From IMG/VR virus record IMGVR_UViG_3300030389_000403, positions 1 to 21,620 of that record: 21,620 nucleotides of DNA. One strand, written 5' to 3'. This DNA is from a virus. The notes below the pieces were generated by a model. That model was not told where the DNA came from, did no database searches, and saw nothing but the letters and a program-made list of their open reading frames with translations. A program made the translations under genes and the position numbers. This document shows, piece by piece, positions 1 to 9,998 of the stretch (position 1 is the first letter of the stretch; each line of letters begins with the position of its first letter).

Positions 1-129
1 ATAGTTGATAGCAGAAACAAGGTACATTTAAAATTACTTAAGTTTCTAGGCTTTAAGTTTTTACGTAAGTTAAAACACGGGCCAAACAATGTAACATTTA
101 TTGAATTTTGCCGTGTGCATGGATGCTAA
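1..129 (+). CDS. C-terminal end of a gp13-like (GNAT-type) phage protein, partial
   Basis: The first frame is open from base 1 to a TAA at 127-129 and encodes 42 residues ending EFCRVHGC. The pattern is an Asn/His-containing helix, then LGFKF, then a GP-x-x-x-x-F-I-E-F strand. This resembles the last helix and strand of GNAT-fold acetyltransferase-like phage proteins such as the T7 gp13 family (DUF2833). In T7, gene 13 lies immediately before 14-15-16, which is what follows here, so synteny supports the call. The 5' end lies outside the window, so no catalytic residues can be assessed. The end overlaps the start of the next gene by up to 29 nt. I am fairly sure this is coding and less sure of the family. 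Confidence 0.55.
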   Translation: MVDSRNKVHLKLLKFLGFKFLRKLKHGPNNVTFIEFCRVHGC

Positions 130-664
130 TGCGGGGGCTAGAGCTGCCGCTGAAGAAAAAGCAAGACAGAAAGATGCTGTATTTGCTCAAGAAAAATTAA
201 AGTTTTTTAATAAAGAAGTTGGTACCCAAGTAGCCTATGACACAAATATTATAGGTTACAGCCGTGATACAAGTGATGCTTACGTACAAGCATTATACGC
301 TCAGGGTAAAGGTAGAAAACAAGAAGAAGACGTCGTACGTGCTTACTTTCAATCAGCGAAAGTAGATGAAGGTGGACGTTCAAGACGATTTGGAAAAAAA
401 GATTACATAAATTTATTAAATAAAAGAGCTGAAGTGGAAAGCGTTGTCGATAACTTATATGGTCGAAACATGGCATACGCAGATCAACTATCTCAACGCA
501 AGTTTATGGCAGCTAATGCTGAAGCTAGAGAGAAACTTGGTATACCAGCAGCTTACGGTGCTCCTGTTATGAAGCCTCCTACTAACAGATTAGGTGGTGC
601 ATTAAGTTTAGCTTCATCAGTACTTAGCATAGGTAGCAGCTTAAAAACATTAGAATGGATCTAA
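101..664 (+). CDS. Internal virion protein, T7 gp14-like
   Basis: A 187-aa protein, close to the length of T7 gp14 (about 196 aa), lying directly before the gp15- and gp16-like genes. In T7, gp14 forms part of the internal core and is ejected into the outer membrane on infection. The sequence shows a short N-terminal segment with a Cys, then Ala/Glu/Lys-rich helix (ANAGARAAAEEKARQK) continuing to about residue 130. The hydrophobic, Ser/Gly-rich tail (GGALSLASSVLSIGSSL) could insert in membrane. The start is uncertain. The longest frame begins with TTG at 101; GTG at 113 and ATG at 119 are in frame; none has a convincing Shine-Dalgarno. I kept the TTG because Cys-containing N-termini are usual in this family, but ATG 119 is equally plausible. 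Function is inferred from position, length and composition, not from a strong motif. Confidence 0.75.
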   Translation: MNFAVCMDANAGARAAAEEKARQKDAVFAQEKLKFFNKEVGTQVAYDTNIIGYSRDTSDAYVQALYAQGKGRKQEEDVVRAYFQSAKVDEGGRSRRFGKKDYINLLNKRAEVESVVDNLYGRNMAYADQLSQRKFMAANAEAREKLGIPAAYGAPVMKPPTNRLGGALSLASSVLSIGSSLKTLEWI

Positions 665-665
665 A

Positions 666-3206
666 ATGACATCATCATTTGGAAACGTCGTTGGTACACC
701 ACGGGATAAACTTCCCGATATGGGGTCTACCAACTATGATCGCACAGCACCCGATATGACGGGTGTGGTCAATAAAGAAATAGATAGAAGTATAGCAGAT
801 ACTAAAGATTTTTTCAACGACATGATAAAGTTAGCAGAACTACGCTACAAGAATCGTGACGACAATCTGAAGGCTCTTGCTAATTTTGCTAAGTCTGCTG
901 CTGAATATAAAGCAGCATCAGAAAAAGCTGAAGAAGTAGCTATAATAAAAAGAGAACATAACCAAAAGATAGATGACGCACAACGTCAGCATGAAGAAAG
1001 CAAAGAAAGAGAGTACGATGGAGAAGTAACTAAAGGTGCTAATAACTTAATTGAACAGGGTGATACTAACAGTATAGATATGGCTACTATCATCACTAAA
1101 AAAAGCGATGAAGATTTACACATAGACCAGTTTAGAGATCCTAACTGGGGAGCTATAGATGAGTACACTAACAAAAACGATTGGTTAAATAAAGGCACCA
1201 GTGCAGAAGGAGAAGCAGTCTGGGATGAAGGTGAAGATCTTTGGCTTGTAACTTTATATGGTAGATACGAAAGAGAAGGTGGTGATACTAAAAGCAATGC
1301 TTGGAAAAAACATATGCGTAAATTTATTTTACCTGAGTTAGATAAGAGAAAAGCAGCAGCAATGCGTGAATGGGAACAGGTACGAAAGTTAAAAATTAGA
1401 AGTAATATAAACGATAGAATAGAAGGCAGAATTTTAGAAGATATTGCTAGTGGTGAAGAGTTTGATACTGGAGAACTTATAGCATATGTTAAAGGTGCTA
1501 ATGGTTTTACTAAAGATGAGCAAGCTTTGACTTATATAGTCGACTTTATGTATCGTGAACTTACAAACAAAACTGGTAGAGTTACACCAGCAATGGCAGA
1601 TGACTTTAAAAGTTTGTTTAAATTTAAAGTTAATGGTACTGGTAATGGTACTGACAAGATTAAAACTACTACTTTACAAGATTCTAATTTTGGGTCAAAC
1701 GGATCTCTTACAGCTAGTCTAATATCTAGACTTGACAGAGGTATACAAAACTCTATTGTTGACCCAAAAGAAGTTTTTAAAAAAGAAGCAATTAGATTTG
1801 AGACAGATGTTATAGATCCTCTAAGAGATGAAAATGGTGAGCTGTCTGAAATGGACCAGCTTAACATCGGAACGCAGTGGACTAAACAATTTCCTAACGA
1901 ACCATTACCACAAAGTCTTTTAACTGCTGGTACAAAGTCACATACAGGAAATAGTTTTGGCACATCATATGGTAACTATTCTGTACCGGGTAAGGCTGAT
2001 CCACTTGCTAACACTATAAATGACCTTAATAGAGTTATCATCGAAAAGTATAAAAAAGAAGACAAAGTATACGAGCCTAGTACTATACCACAGAAAGATA
2101 AGTTTGCTATACAAAAAGCATACGGTGATTTAAAAAGACGATTAGAGGAATCGAAAAAAGGTAATCAAGGTATGGACGAGCAAACTAGAATTTTAAGTGA
2201 ATTAGAAAAAGTAAAAATTAACCTAGCAAATGGTGACTACGATATTGAACTACCTAAGTTTAATACAGGAACAGAACAAGATAGTATAGCTATTGCTGAA
2301 TACTTTAAACAGCCCGGTAATATAAAATCTGCAAAGTTCGCACATCCTTTAGAAAAGAACGCTTTAGAAATCAGTAGGGCAGCATTAAATGATGGTAATT
2401 TTGGAGCTGCTATTACAGAGTTTTGGAAAAACCTTGCTAAAAAACTAGGTGTACCTCCTGAGCAACTACTTAGAGATAGGTTAGTAGCTACTGGTGGAAT
2501 AGATGAAAAGACAGGAAAGATAATTGATGATAATGATATATACAAGTTAAGTAAAGATGACTTGTATACACTATATCGTAACCCTAACGCACATGCTTCT
2601 ATAGATGTGTTCCATAAAGCTAATCTAGAAACAGGCGAGAAGAACAGTACAATTATGTTAAATGCTGCTCGAGTTCAAAAAGCTGATGGATTATACTATG
2701 ATGATGATTATTACGAATTGTCAGGAGGAGCCATAAGAGGAGCGTCGGGTGTTAAAAAGCTACCTAGAAAATCCAAACAGACTGCTGCTAATTTAATTAA
2801 CATGGGAGCAGATAAGATAGGTAGATATCAGTTATCTAATGATGAATTGAAACAAGCTTTTGCTTTTACAGGCAGCGGTACTAAACCTGTATTAGAAGGT
2901 TTATTAAATAAAGAGTTTGATGAAAATTCTCAAAGTCAAGTCTTGGCATTACTATGGCATATTAGGTTACAAAAACAAAATGCTATAAGAGGTGTCGAAA
3001 TAGATGGCGACTTTTCATGGCGTTTATCTGGATTAACAGATACAGAACAAGCAGCTCTCGAAGAGTTTATGCCTGCACTAAAAGATGCACCTTATACAGC
3101 CAAACCACATGTTCTGCAAGAAGATGTTATGGCAGCTATTATTGACGCACCACCAAAGCCAGTAGTAAAAAAAGTACAACCAAATCGTAAACGCACTAGA
3201 AGATAA
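666..3206 (+). CDS. Internal virion protein, T7 gp15-like
   Basis: An 846-aa protein between the gp14-like and gp16-like genes, where T7 has gp15 (747 aa), an internal-core protein that helps form the periplasmic DNA-ejection channel. It is soluble-looking, highly charged and mostly helical. Residues about 40-115 are a long Lys/Glu/Ala-rich helix (DIKL-type start, then KAASEKAEEVAIIKREHNQK) likely to form coiled coil. The middle is Asp/Gly-rich with several predicted helical bundles. The C-terminus is proline-rich and then strongly basic (PPKPVVKKVQPNRKRTRR). No enzymatic motif is visible. The ATG follows one base after the upstream stop, and the gene ends TAATG, sharing its final A with the next start. 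Assignment rests on synteny, size and composition. Confidence 0.78.
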   Translation: MTSSFGNVVGTPRDKLPDMGSTNYDRTAPDMTGVVNKEIDRSIADTKDFFNDMIKLAELRYKNRDDNLKALANFAKSAAEYKAASEKAEEVAIIKREHNQKIDDAQRQHEESKEREYDGEVTKGANNLIEQGDTNSIDMATIITKKSDEDLHIDQFRDPNWGAIDEYTNKNDWLNKGTSAEGEAVWDEGEDLWLVTLYGRYEREGGDTKSNAWKKHMRKFILPELDKRKAAAMREWEQVRKLKIRSNINDRIEGRILEDIASGEEFDTGELIAYVKGANGFTKDEQALTYIVDFMYRELTNKTGRVTPAMADDFKSLFKFKVNGTGNGTDKIKTTTLQDSNFGSNGSLTASLISRLDRGIQNSIVDPKEVFKKEAIRFETDVIDPLRDENGELSEMDQLNIGTQWTKQFPNEPLPQSLLTAGTKSHTGNSFGTSYGNYSVPGKADPLANTINDLNRVIIEKYKKEDKVYEPSTIPQKDKFAIQKAYGDLKRRLEESKKGNQGMDEQTRILSELEKVKINLANGDYDIELPKFNTGTEQDSIAIAEYFKQPGNIKSAKFAHPLEKNALEISRAALNDGNFGAAITEFWKNLAKKLGVPPEQLLRDRLVATGGIDEKTGKIIDDNDIYKLSKDDLYTLYRNPNAHASIDVFHKANLETGEKNSTIMLNAARVQKADGLYYDDDYYELSGGAIRGASGVKKLPRKSKQTAANLINMGADKIGRYQLSNDELKQAFAFTGSGTKPVLEGLLNKEFDENSQSQVLALLWHIRLQKQNAIRGVEIDGDFSWRLSGLTDTEQAALEEFMPALKDAPYTAKPHVLQEDVMAAIIDAPPKPVVKKVQPNRKRTRR

Positions 3207-6200
3207 TGAGCGAAAAGTATAGTATTGAGTTTGATGATAATGACTTGGACAATCTGGAAGAAGAGGCATTAAGAATATCAGACGCATACAATCAACGTAT
3301 ACAAGCAGAAGAGTTATCACAACAAGCAGAAGCACAAGTCGAGCAGCAAGCTGCCGACGAAGCTTATGATCCTCGGAACGCTGATACATGGGGAGCTAAG
3401 GCTCTCATAAAAGAAGGACAGTCTATCTTATCTGGTGGACTACAAGATACCGCTTCATCTATAGCAACATTTCCAGAGCGTACGGCAGATGCTTTATCTG
3501 GCGAAATGCAAAGACAGAGATTAGAAATGGGGGAATACAGGCCAGACTGGACTCCATTTAATTCTTACGATAACCCAATCGAAACTAAAACTTGGTGGGG
3601 TAAACAACTAAGAGGTCTAATACACTTTGGTTCTTTGGCTGCTGGAACAATACTAGCAGCTAAAGGAGCTGTAGCTACCGGTCTAATTACTATACCAGCT
3701 GGTTTAACAGCTTTAGCCGGAAGCACTGTTGCAAGAGGTGCTGCTGTTGGAGCTGTATCTGATCTGATATCAAAAGAATCAGACGAACAAAACGCATTAG
3801 GTGCTCTACGTGACCGTTATGGTTGGGTAGATACACCAATTTCTACGAGAGATACTGACCATCCTATAATGATGAAAGTAAAAAACATCGTAGAAGGTAT
3901 GGGTATAGGATTAATATTTGATGGACTAGCTTTTGCTTTAAAAAAAGGCGGCAAAGAAGCTGTAGATCAAATTACAAAACGAAACAAAAGCTTAAAAAAA
4001 CAAACAGTAGAAGCTGGCGTAGCACAGTTACGTGAAGGCGAACTAGAATTTAGAGCTGATAAAAACGCACCAATCGCACAACCACATCAAGGTGCTCACG
4101 TTTCAGAAGTAGAGCCAGAAGTTGCTAGGCAACAGCTATCTAAAACTCGTAAAGACTGGGGGTCTGAAGAAGGGTCTACTGGTTCTGTTACGACTCCTGT
4201 TGAACGTGAACGTATCGCATTAAAAGGTGGTACAGATGAAGAGACTGTAGAACGTATATTTCGTGGCTTAGTAAGTAGTGAGAAGTTTGCAAAAGAACTA
4301 GAAGCTGCTAAAGGCTCTAGAAAAGCACTGGTTACGAAATGGAAAGAAGCTATCGAAGCACACCAAGAGATTACACAGGGTAGAAACGCATCAGAATTAT
4401 CAGCTAATGAGTACTTAAAAGAGTTATTAGAAGCTAATCCTGATATCGTAGATGGCGTAGAAATATGGACATCTAAAAATGTAGTTGTCGCTGACCTTGT
4501 ATTAGGTACATTAATGAAGCAACTACGTGATACTGGTATAGCTGGTAGAGAAATAGCTGATTTAGTATCACTTGATGATATAGATGGACCAGCTAAACAG
4601 ATAGTTGATACAATGTTAACTGCATTATATCAAACAAAGAAAGCAAGATTTGTAAAGTCTGATTCATTTAGAGCATTAGGTGCTGGTAAGAAAACAAAGA
4701 AAGCTGTACAAGAAGCTATAACATCTGAAATGGAAGATGCTAAAGATTCTATTATGTCTGTACTTAAAATTGCTAAAGATGATGACAATGATGACATGCT
4801 TAACGCATTGTTTGAAGCATTTTCTATGATGGATAATGTTAATACATTAGATGACTTTGATAGATGGGCTCGTACACTAATACTTGGTGGTAAATTAGCT
4901 GAATCTGGACCTGATCGTACAGGTGTAATGATAAGAGAGTTAGAAGGTGTTATGACTCACAGTGTTTTATCTGGACCTAAAACTCCAGTTCGAGCAATTA
5001 TGGGTACATCCACTGCAACTTTTCTTAGACCTTTAGCTACGGCTTTAGGTTATGCTGTTAAAGCTCCGTTTACAGGTGAGACTGCTGCTCTTAGAGCTAG
5101 CCTTGCAAGTGTTAACGCTATGATAGAAGCAGTACCAGAATCGTTACAGCTATTTAAAACTAAGTTAAACTCTTACTGGAAAGGCGATATCAGAACTATT
5201 AAGACACGTTTTAGTGAGTTTTCTCAAGGCGATGATAATTGGGAATTATTAAGACGTTGGGCAGAAGATAGTGGTAGAGCTTCTCCCGGAGAAGTAGCTG
5301 CATTTCGTGTAGCTAATATGGCAAGAAACGCTAATAATACCAATCTGCTAACTTACTCCACAAAAATCATGGCAGCGACTGACGACGCATTTGCGTATAT
5401 ATTAGGTCGTGCTAAGATGCGTGAGAAAGCTATGCGTCAAGCATTAGAACTAAAGAACAACGGATTCCAAACACCTAAGATTACTAAGGATTTAATGAAA
5501 GCCTACGAGGATGATTTTTATTCTCAAGTGTTTGACTCTGCTGGTAACATAAGAGATGAAGCTACTTTATTTGCACGTAAAGAAGTTACATTGACACAAG
5601 ATCTAACAGGATTCGCAAAAGGATTAAACGATGTATTTTCTTCTGCACCATTAGCTAAACCATTCTTTTTGTTTGCTAGAACTGGTGTAAACGGTCTTGC
5701 ACTTACAGGTAAGTATACACCCGGTTTTAACTTCTTAGTCAAAGAGTTTAATGATATAGCATTTGCAAACCCAGCTGACTTAGCAAGCGTAAATAAGTAT
5801 GGTATATTTACACCAGAAGAATTAGCTAACGCAAGAGCACTACAAATTGGTAGATTATCTATAGGAAGTGCTGTTGTATTTACAGCTGTATCTGCATGGA
5901 TGCGAGGTGACCTTAACGGTAACGGACCAGTCGATAGACAAAAGCGTCAGATGTGGTTAGATAACAGATGGGAACCTAGAACTATTAAACTAGGTGCTGT
6001 TCGTGTTGGTTATGACAACTTTGAACCATTTAACTTAATTATGTCTACAATAGCTGATATAGGTGACGCAAGTGAACTTATGGGTGAAGAGTGGACAGAA
6101 AATGAATTAGGTAAAATATCTTTAGTAGTAGCACAAGCTATTACAAGTAAGTCATACCTAGCTGGTATTCAGTCTTTCGTAGATTTATTTGGTGGTAGAC

Positions 6201-6913
6201 GTGGACAAATAGGACGTATCGCTGGTAGCCTAATAAACAACAGTGTTCCTTTAGCTGGTCTACGTAATGAACTAGGTAAGTTAGTTACACCTTACATGCG
6301 TGAACTTAACTCAGGTGTACAACAATCTATACGAAATCGTAACGCATTTTTTGAAGCGTTAACTGGTGTTAATCCATTAGCAAATCCTCTACCTATTAAG
6401 TATGATATGCTTAACGGTAGACCTATCAAAGATCATGACTTCTTAACTAGAGCTTATAATGCAGTTAGTCCGATTAGTCTTAACTTAGAGCAAAGTCCCG
6501 GTAGAGAATTTTTATTTGATAGTGGGTACGACCTTAGACAGTCTACTTACTATGCACCAGATGGTACAAATTTAACTGATACTCCAGAAATTAGATCTAA
6601 GTTTCAGCAAGCTATAGGATTACAAAACTTACAACGTCAGCTAGATAAACTAGCAGCTAATCCTAAAGCTATTGCTTCTATGGAACAGATGTATAAAGAT
6701 ATTAAATCTGGTAGACGTGCAGACTTTGATGCTAGAGATTATTGGCATAACAGACAGATAGATAAAATGTTCCAGAACGCACGTAGAATTGCTTGGAATA
6801 CAATTAACAGTCAATCTGATATACTTGCTATAATTGAAGAACAGCGTAAGAATAAACGAGAACAGAAACGTAAACAGGAACAAACAGCTAACCTTTTAAA
6901 TATATACAAATAA
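3206..6913 (+). CDS. Internal virion protein, T7 gp16-like, without a visible transglycosylase domain
   Basis: A 1,235-aa protein, the largest in the window and close to T7 gp16 (1,318 aa), in the gp16 position just before the tail-fibre gene. gp16 is the ejection protein that crosses the cytoplasmic membrane during genome entry. The first 50 residues are acidic and Gln/Glu-rich. Residues about 136-188 are a long Gly/Ala hydrophobic stretch (from [20 protein letters not shown] onward) suited to membrane insertion. A second hydrophobic segment lies near residue 890 ([14 protein letters not shown]). The C-terminus is basic ([10 protein letters not shown]). T7 gp16 carries an N-terminal lytic transglycosylase domain; I cannot find its E and GLMQ-type motif here, so the cell-wall activity is either absent or elsewhere. 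Translation is coupled by TAATG. Confidence 0.8.
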   Translation: MSEKYSIEFDDNDLDNLEEEALRISDAYNQRIQAEELSQQAEAQVEQQAADEAYDPRNADTWGAKALIKEGQSILSGGLQDTASSIATFPERTADALSGEMQRQRLEMGEYRPDWTPFNSYDNPIETKTWWGKQLRGLIHFGSLAAGTILAAKGAVATGLITIPAGLTALAGSTVARGAAVGAVSDLISKESDEQNALGALRDRYGWVDTPISTRDTDHPIMMKVKNIVEGMGIGLIFDGLAFALKKGGKEAVDQITKRNKSLKKQTVEAGVAQLREGELEFRADKNAPIAQPHQGAHVSEVEPEVARQQLSKTRKDWGSEEGSTGSVTTPVERERIALKGGTDEETVERIFRGLVSSEKFAKELEAAKGSRKALVTKWKEAIEAHQEITQGRNASELSANEYLKELLEANPDIVDGVEIWTSKNVVVADLVLGTLMKQLRDTGIAGREIADLVSLDDIDGPAKQIVDTMLTALYQTKKARFVKSDSFRALGAGKKTKKAVQEAITSEMEDAKDSIMSVLKIAKDDDNDDMLNALFEAFSMMDNVNTLDDFDRWARTLILGGKLAESGPDRTGVMIRELEGVMTHSVLSGPKTPVRAIMGTSTATFLRPLATALGYAVKAPFTGETAALRASLASVNAMIEAVPESLQLFKTKLNSYWKGDIRTIKTRFSEFSQGDDNWELLRRWAEDSGRASPGEVAAFRVANMARNANNTNLLTYSTKIMAATDDAFAYILGRAKMREKAMRQALELKNNGFQTPKITKDLMKAYEDDFYSQVFDSAGNIRDEATLFARKEVTLTQDLTGFAKGLNDVFSSAPLAKPFFLFARTGVNGLALTGKYTPGFNFLVKEFNDIAFANPADLASVNKYGIFTPEELANARALQIGRLSIGSAVVFTAVSAWMRGDLNGNGPVDRQKRQMWLDNRWEPRTIKLGAVRVGYDNFEPFNLIMSTIADIGDASELMGEEWTENELGKISLVVAQAITSKSYLAGIQSFVDLFGGRRGQIGRIAGSLINNSVPLAGLRNELGKLVTPYMRELNSGVQQSIRNRNAFFEALTGVNPLANPLPIKYDMLNGRPIKDHDFLTRAYNAVSPISLNLEQSPGREFLFDSGYDLRQSTYYAPDGTNLTDTPEIRSKFQQAIGLQNLQRQLDKLAANPKAIASMEQMYKDIKSGRRADFDARDYWHNRQIDKMFQNARRIAWNTINSQSDILAIIEEQRKNKREQKRKQEQTANLLNIYK

Positions 6914-7450
6914 ATGGCTACAACTACAAAGGAATATACAGGGGATGGTTCTAAGGGTGTAGCCGGTGGTGCACAGCTAACCTTCCCTTTTCCCTATCTA
7001 AAAACTGAAGACGTAAAAGTATCTCTCAATGGACAGGTACTTGCAACAACTAAATACACATTTCCAACAGCGACCTCCATCCAGTTTAATGCTCTTGGAA
7101 GCTCACCATCTGCATTTGAAACATTAACACAAGAGACTAACGGAGCTCCTAAAACTGGTGTTACTATCTTAATATTTAGAAAAACTGACATGGATACAGC
7201 TCAGGCTGTCTATGCTACAGGTTCATCAGTAAGAGCTACTGATCTAAATAATAACACAGACCAGTCTTTATTTTTTGCACAAGAAGCATCAGATACATCA
7301 AACCCACTTATATCTTTGCTTCAAGCATTTACAGCTAATACCCACTCCGTAGTAGATGAATCTATTGTGTACTATGATGCAGCAACAGCATCGTTTCAAG
7401 CAGATGCAACAACAACAAAATCAACAATCGTGGACGGAGGTTCCTTTTAA
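6914..7450 (+). CDS. Tail fibre N-terminal adaptor, T7 gp17 N-domain family
   Basis: A 178-aa protein that covers little more than the N-terminal tail-attachment domain of T7 gp17 (T7_tail family). It contains the family pattern: an early Y-TGDGS and FPFPYL strand, DVKVSLNG (T7 has a V-V-x-L-x-G strand here), KYTFPTATSI, GVTILIFRKTD, then VRATDLNNNTDQSLFFAQEA, matching the conserved R-A-x-D-L-N helix of gp17. T7 gp17 is 553 aa with a coiled coil and a receptor-binding tip. Here those parts are missing and are presumably supplied by the following separate genes. The protein ends VDGGSF. Those GGA GGT codons place GGAGG 10 nt before the next ATG. The gene starts directly after the upstream TAA. 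Confidence 0.9.
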   Translation: MATTTKEYTGDGSKGVAGGAQLTFPFPYLKTEDVKVSLNGQVLATTKYTFPTATSIQFNALGSSPSAFETLTQETNGAPKTGVTILIFRKTDMDTAQAVYATGSSVRATDLNNNTDQSLFFAQEASDTSNPLISLLQAFTANTHSVVDESIVYYDAATASFQADATTTKSTIVDGGSF

Positions 7451-8299
7451 ATGGCTCAATTAAGAATAAAAAGATCTACTGGGTCTACAGCACCTAGTAG
7501 TTCAAACTTAGCAAACGCTGAATTAGCGTTCTGCGAAGGAGATGAAACTCTTTATATAGGTAAGGGTACAAGCGGTAGCAACGCTGCATCCGTAGTAAAA
7601 ATCGGTGGTAAGGGTGCATACGTAGATTTAACAAATGCTCAGACTGTAGCCGGTGACAAAACATTTAGTGGTAACTTAGCTATATCAGGTAATCTAACAG
7701 TTAATGGTACGACTACAACTGTTAATACTACAAACACTACTGTAAGTGATCCTCTAATGGAACTTAATAGTGGTGCTAGTTCTAACTCTAACGACTGTGG
7801 AATCCTTATTGAAAGAGGTTCTACTGGTGATAATGCTTTTATAGGTTTTGACGAAAGTACTGATAAGTTTACTGTAGGTCTAACAACAGATACAGCTAAC
7901 TCAACTGGTAATTTAAGTAATTTTACAACAGGTACATTAGTAGCTTCATTAGAAGGTAATGTTACTGGTAATGCTAGCTCTGCTACTGCACTACAGACTG
8001 GAAGAACAATAGCTGGTGTAACCTTTGATGGTACTCAAAATATATCTTTAAATAATAATAGTATTACAAACGGAGCTGGCTATATTACAAGTAGTTCTAA
8101 TATTACTGGTAACGCAGCTACAGCTACAACAGCTACAAATATTACAGCTACTGCAAACAACTCTACAAGTGAAACTGTTTATCTAACTTTTATAGATGGA
8201 CAAACTGGTGCACAAGGAATCGAATCAGATACTGATTTAAGCTATAACCCATCTACTGGTGTACTCTCAGTTGGACAGATCGACGGGGGCACATTTTAA
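7451..8299 (+). CDS. Tail fibre/structural beta-repeat protein
   Basis: A 282-aa Thr/Ser/Asn/Gly-rich protein of the kind that forms trimeric phage fibre shafts. It opens with MAQLRIKRSTGSTAPSSSNL, then NAELAFCEGDETLYIGKG, an N-terminal motif I associate with cyanophage and other marine phage fibre proteins. Residues about 57-110 contain DKTFSGNLAISGNLTVNGTT, a short beta-repeat common in fibre collar and shaft segments. Later parts have GNVTGNASSAT and GNAATATTATNITAT repeats. It ends QIDGGTF, echoing the VDGGSF end of the preceding protein. The ATG abuts the upstream stop. Immediate neighbours on both sides are fibre proteins, so it most likely forms part of the same host-recognition structure. 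No enzymatic motif is present, and the exact position in the fibre is unknown. Confidence 0.8.
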   Translation: MAQLRIKRSTGSTAPSSSNLANAELAFCEGDETLYIGKGTSGSNAASVVKIGGKGAYVDLTNAQTVAGDKTFSGNLAISGNLTVNGTTTTVNTTNTTVSDPLMELNSGASSNSNDCGILIERGSTGDNAFIGFDESTDKFTVGLTTDTANSTGNLSNFTTGTLVASLEGNVTGNASSATALQTGRTIAGVTFDGTQNISLNNNSITNGAGYITSSSNITGNAATATTATNITATANNSTSETVYLTFIDGQTGAQGIESDTDLSYNPSTGVLSVGQIDGGTF

Positions 8300-9988
8300 A
8301 TGGCTACCAAACTACTACATAAAAGAGGTACGAGTGATCCTACTGCTTCTGATCTTGATGTAGGTGAGATTGGTATTAATACTACTGATGGTGGGATCTT
8401 TACAAAAACCTCTGGTGGCACGGTTGTCGAAGCTGGCGGAGGAGGAGGTGGCGGTGGTGTTACTTCGGACTCTCAAGGTAATACAGTTGCCGGAACTAAT
8501 GCTGGTGATAACTTTAATGGTACTGAAGCTAATTATAATACTTGTTTTGGATATGACGCTGGAACTGATATTGATAATGGTGACAATAATGTCTTTATAG
8601 GTTATCAGGCTGGTGCAAACGCTACAGATGCTAGAAATGCTGTAGCTGTAGGGTATCAAGCTTTATTCAGCATGGGAGGTTCGAGAGCGTATCAAACAGC
8701 TGTAGGTTATCAGGCACTTCGTAATAATTCTTCCGGACAGGAATGTACAGCTGTAGGTTATCAAGCATTGTATTCTAATAGTAGTGGAGACGATCAGTGT
8801 GCTTTTGGAGTTTATTCTTTACAAAACTCTAACGGAGCTAATAATAGTGCATTTGGTTACAAGTCACTCATGGATGTATCCAGTGGTACTGAGAACTCTG
8901 CTTTTGGAAGTTTAGCTTTAGAAAATAATACTTCAAACGGTAACACTGCTGTTGGGTATAAAGCTTTAACTTCAAACGGAACTGGTAGCTGGAACACAGC
9001 AGTCGGTCATGAGGCACTTCAGAATAATACAGGTGCAACTAGCTGTACTGCTGTAGGTGTCGAAGCATTAAAAAGAAATACAACTGGTGAAGCTAATGTA
9101 GCTATAGGTGCTTATGCTTTAAACTACAACACTTCTGCAAACAATAATGTTGCTGTAGGAGAAATGAGCTTATATAATAGCACAGGTACTGCTAACGTTG
9201 CTATGGGTCATCAAGCTGGTCAGACACAAACAAGTGGCACCAGAAATGTATTTATAGGCTATCAAGCTGGACACGATAATACAACAGCAGATGATAATAC
9301 GGCTGTTGGTTATCAAGCTTTAGATAAATGTACAACAGGTACAAAGAATGTAGCTATAGGACCACTAGCTTTACAGGGAGTTATAGATCATAACGGAAAC
9401 ACAGCTGTAGGTTATGAAGCTGGTAAACCTCATTCGGGTGCAAACAATACACTTATAGGTTATCAAGCTGGTGCAGTATCTAACTCTGGTGATAATAATA
9501 TTGTCATTGGAAAAGAAGCTTACACTTCAACAACTACTGTATCTAACGAGATAACTTTAGGAAACGGAAACAATAATAAGTTTAGAGTTCCCGGAACTAA
9601 CCTAGAATCCTCAGCTGGTGTACTTGATATTAAAAACGGCGGAACAGCATCTGAAATGCGTCTATACTGTGAGTCAAATAATGCTCACTATGCAGCTCTT
9701 AGAGCTCCTGCACACTCTGCTTTTTCTGGTAACTTAACTTTTACTTTACCGGGAAGTTATGGCTCTAATAATCAGGTATTAACGTCTAATGGTAGTGGAG
9801 GTATGTCTTGGACTACTCCAGCAAGTGGAGGTACATACACAGCTGGTACAGGACTAAGCTTATCAAGTAACGCTTTTTCAATCGCTTACGGTAATTCATC
9901 CAGTAACGCTGTAAGAAAAATAACATCGTCAACATCAGCACCATCAGGTGGCTCCGATGGAGACATCTGGATTAAATACACAAACTAA
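8300..9988 (+). CDS. Tail fibre adhesin with 20 YadA-head-like 17-residue repeats
   Basis: A 562-aa protein. Residues 1-45 form an N-domain (ATKLLHKRG, then LDVGEIGINTTDGGIF) resembling the start of the preceding fibre protein. A run of eight glycines (about 46-53) follows, probably a hinge. Residues about 82-408 hold twenty repeats of consensus N-x-A-V-G-Y-x-A-L. The repeat glycine falls at 84, 101, 118, 136, 153, 170 and so on to 404, a period of 16-18 residues. Such AxG repeats are known to fold as a left-handed beta-roll in YadA-type trimeric adhesin heads, so a trimeric receptor-binding head is likely. The remainder (about 410-562) has ITLGNGNNNKFRV and FTLPGSYG-type strands and ends in a Ser/Gly-rich beta segment. 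The G-rich run at 8285-8289, 10 nt upstream of the ATG, may serve as ribosome site. Confidence 0.85.
   Translation: MATKLLHKRGTSDPTASDLDVGEIGINTTDGGIFTKTSGGTVVEAGGGGGGGGVTSDSQGNTVAGTNAGDNFNGTEANYNTCFGYDAGTDIDNGDNNVFIGYQAGANATDARNAVAVGYQALFSMGGSRAYQTAVGYQALRNNSSGQECTAVGYQALYSNSSGDDQCAFGVYSLQNSNGANNSAFGYKSLMDVSSGTENSAFGSLALENNTSNGNTAVGYKALTSNGTGSWNTAVGHEALQNNTGATSCTAVGVEALKRNTTGEANVAIGAYALNYNTSANNNVAVGEMSLYNSTGTANVAMGHQAGQTQTSGTRNVFIGYQAGHDNTTADDNTAVGYQALDKCTTGTKNVAIGPLALQGVIDHNGNTAVGYEAGKPHSGANNTLIGYQAGAVSNSGDNNIVIGKEAYTSTTTVSNEITLGNGNNNKFRVPGTNLESSAGVLDIKNGGTASEMRLYCESNNAHYAALRAPAHSAFSGNLTFTLPGSYGSNNQVLTSNGSGGMSWTTPASGGTYTAGTGLSLSSNAFSIAYGNSSSNAVRKITSSTSAPSGGSDGDIWIKYTN
8543..9523 (+). repeat. 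Twenty 51-bp-class coding repeats (AVGYxAL) in the fibre gene
   Basis: Degenerate direct repeats of mostly 51 bp encode the AVGYQAL-type units of the fibre adhesin. Words such as GGTTATCAAGC and GGTTATCAGGC recur many times. The period is kept at the protein level (16-18 residues), while synonymous positions have drifted. Confidence 0.8.
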
Positions 9989-9998
9989 TTAATTAATT

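Noticed and set aside
1532-1963. 143-codon minus-strand open frame inside the gp15-like gene
   Set aside because: Shadow of a well-supported gene in low-stop reverse frames; no start signals.
8315-8659. Minus-strand open frame opposite the glycine hinge and first repeats
   Set aside because: Ile/Ser-rich translation is the mirror of Asn/Gly/Thr-rich repeat codons. No ribosome site and no minus-strand genes elsewhere.
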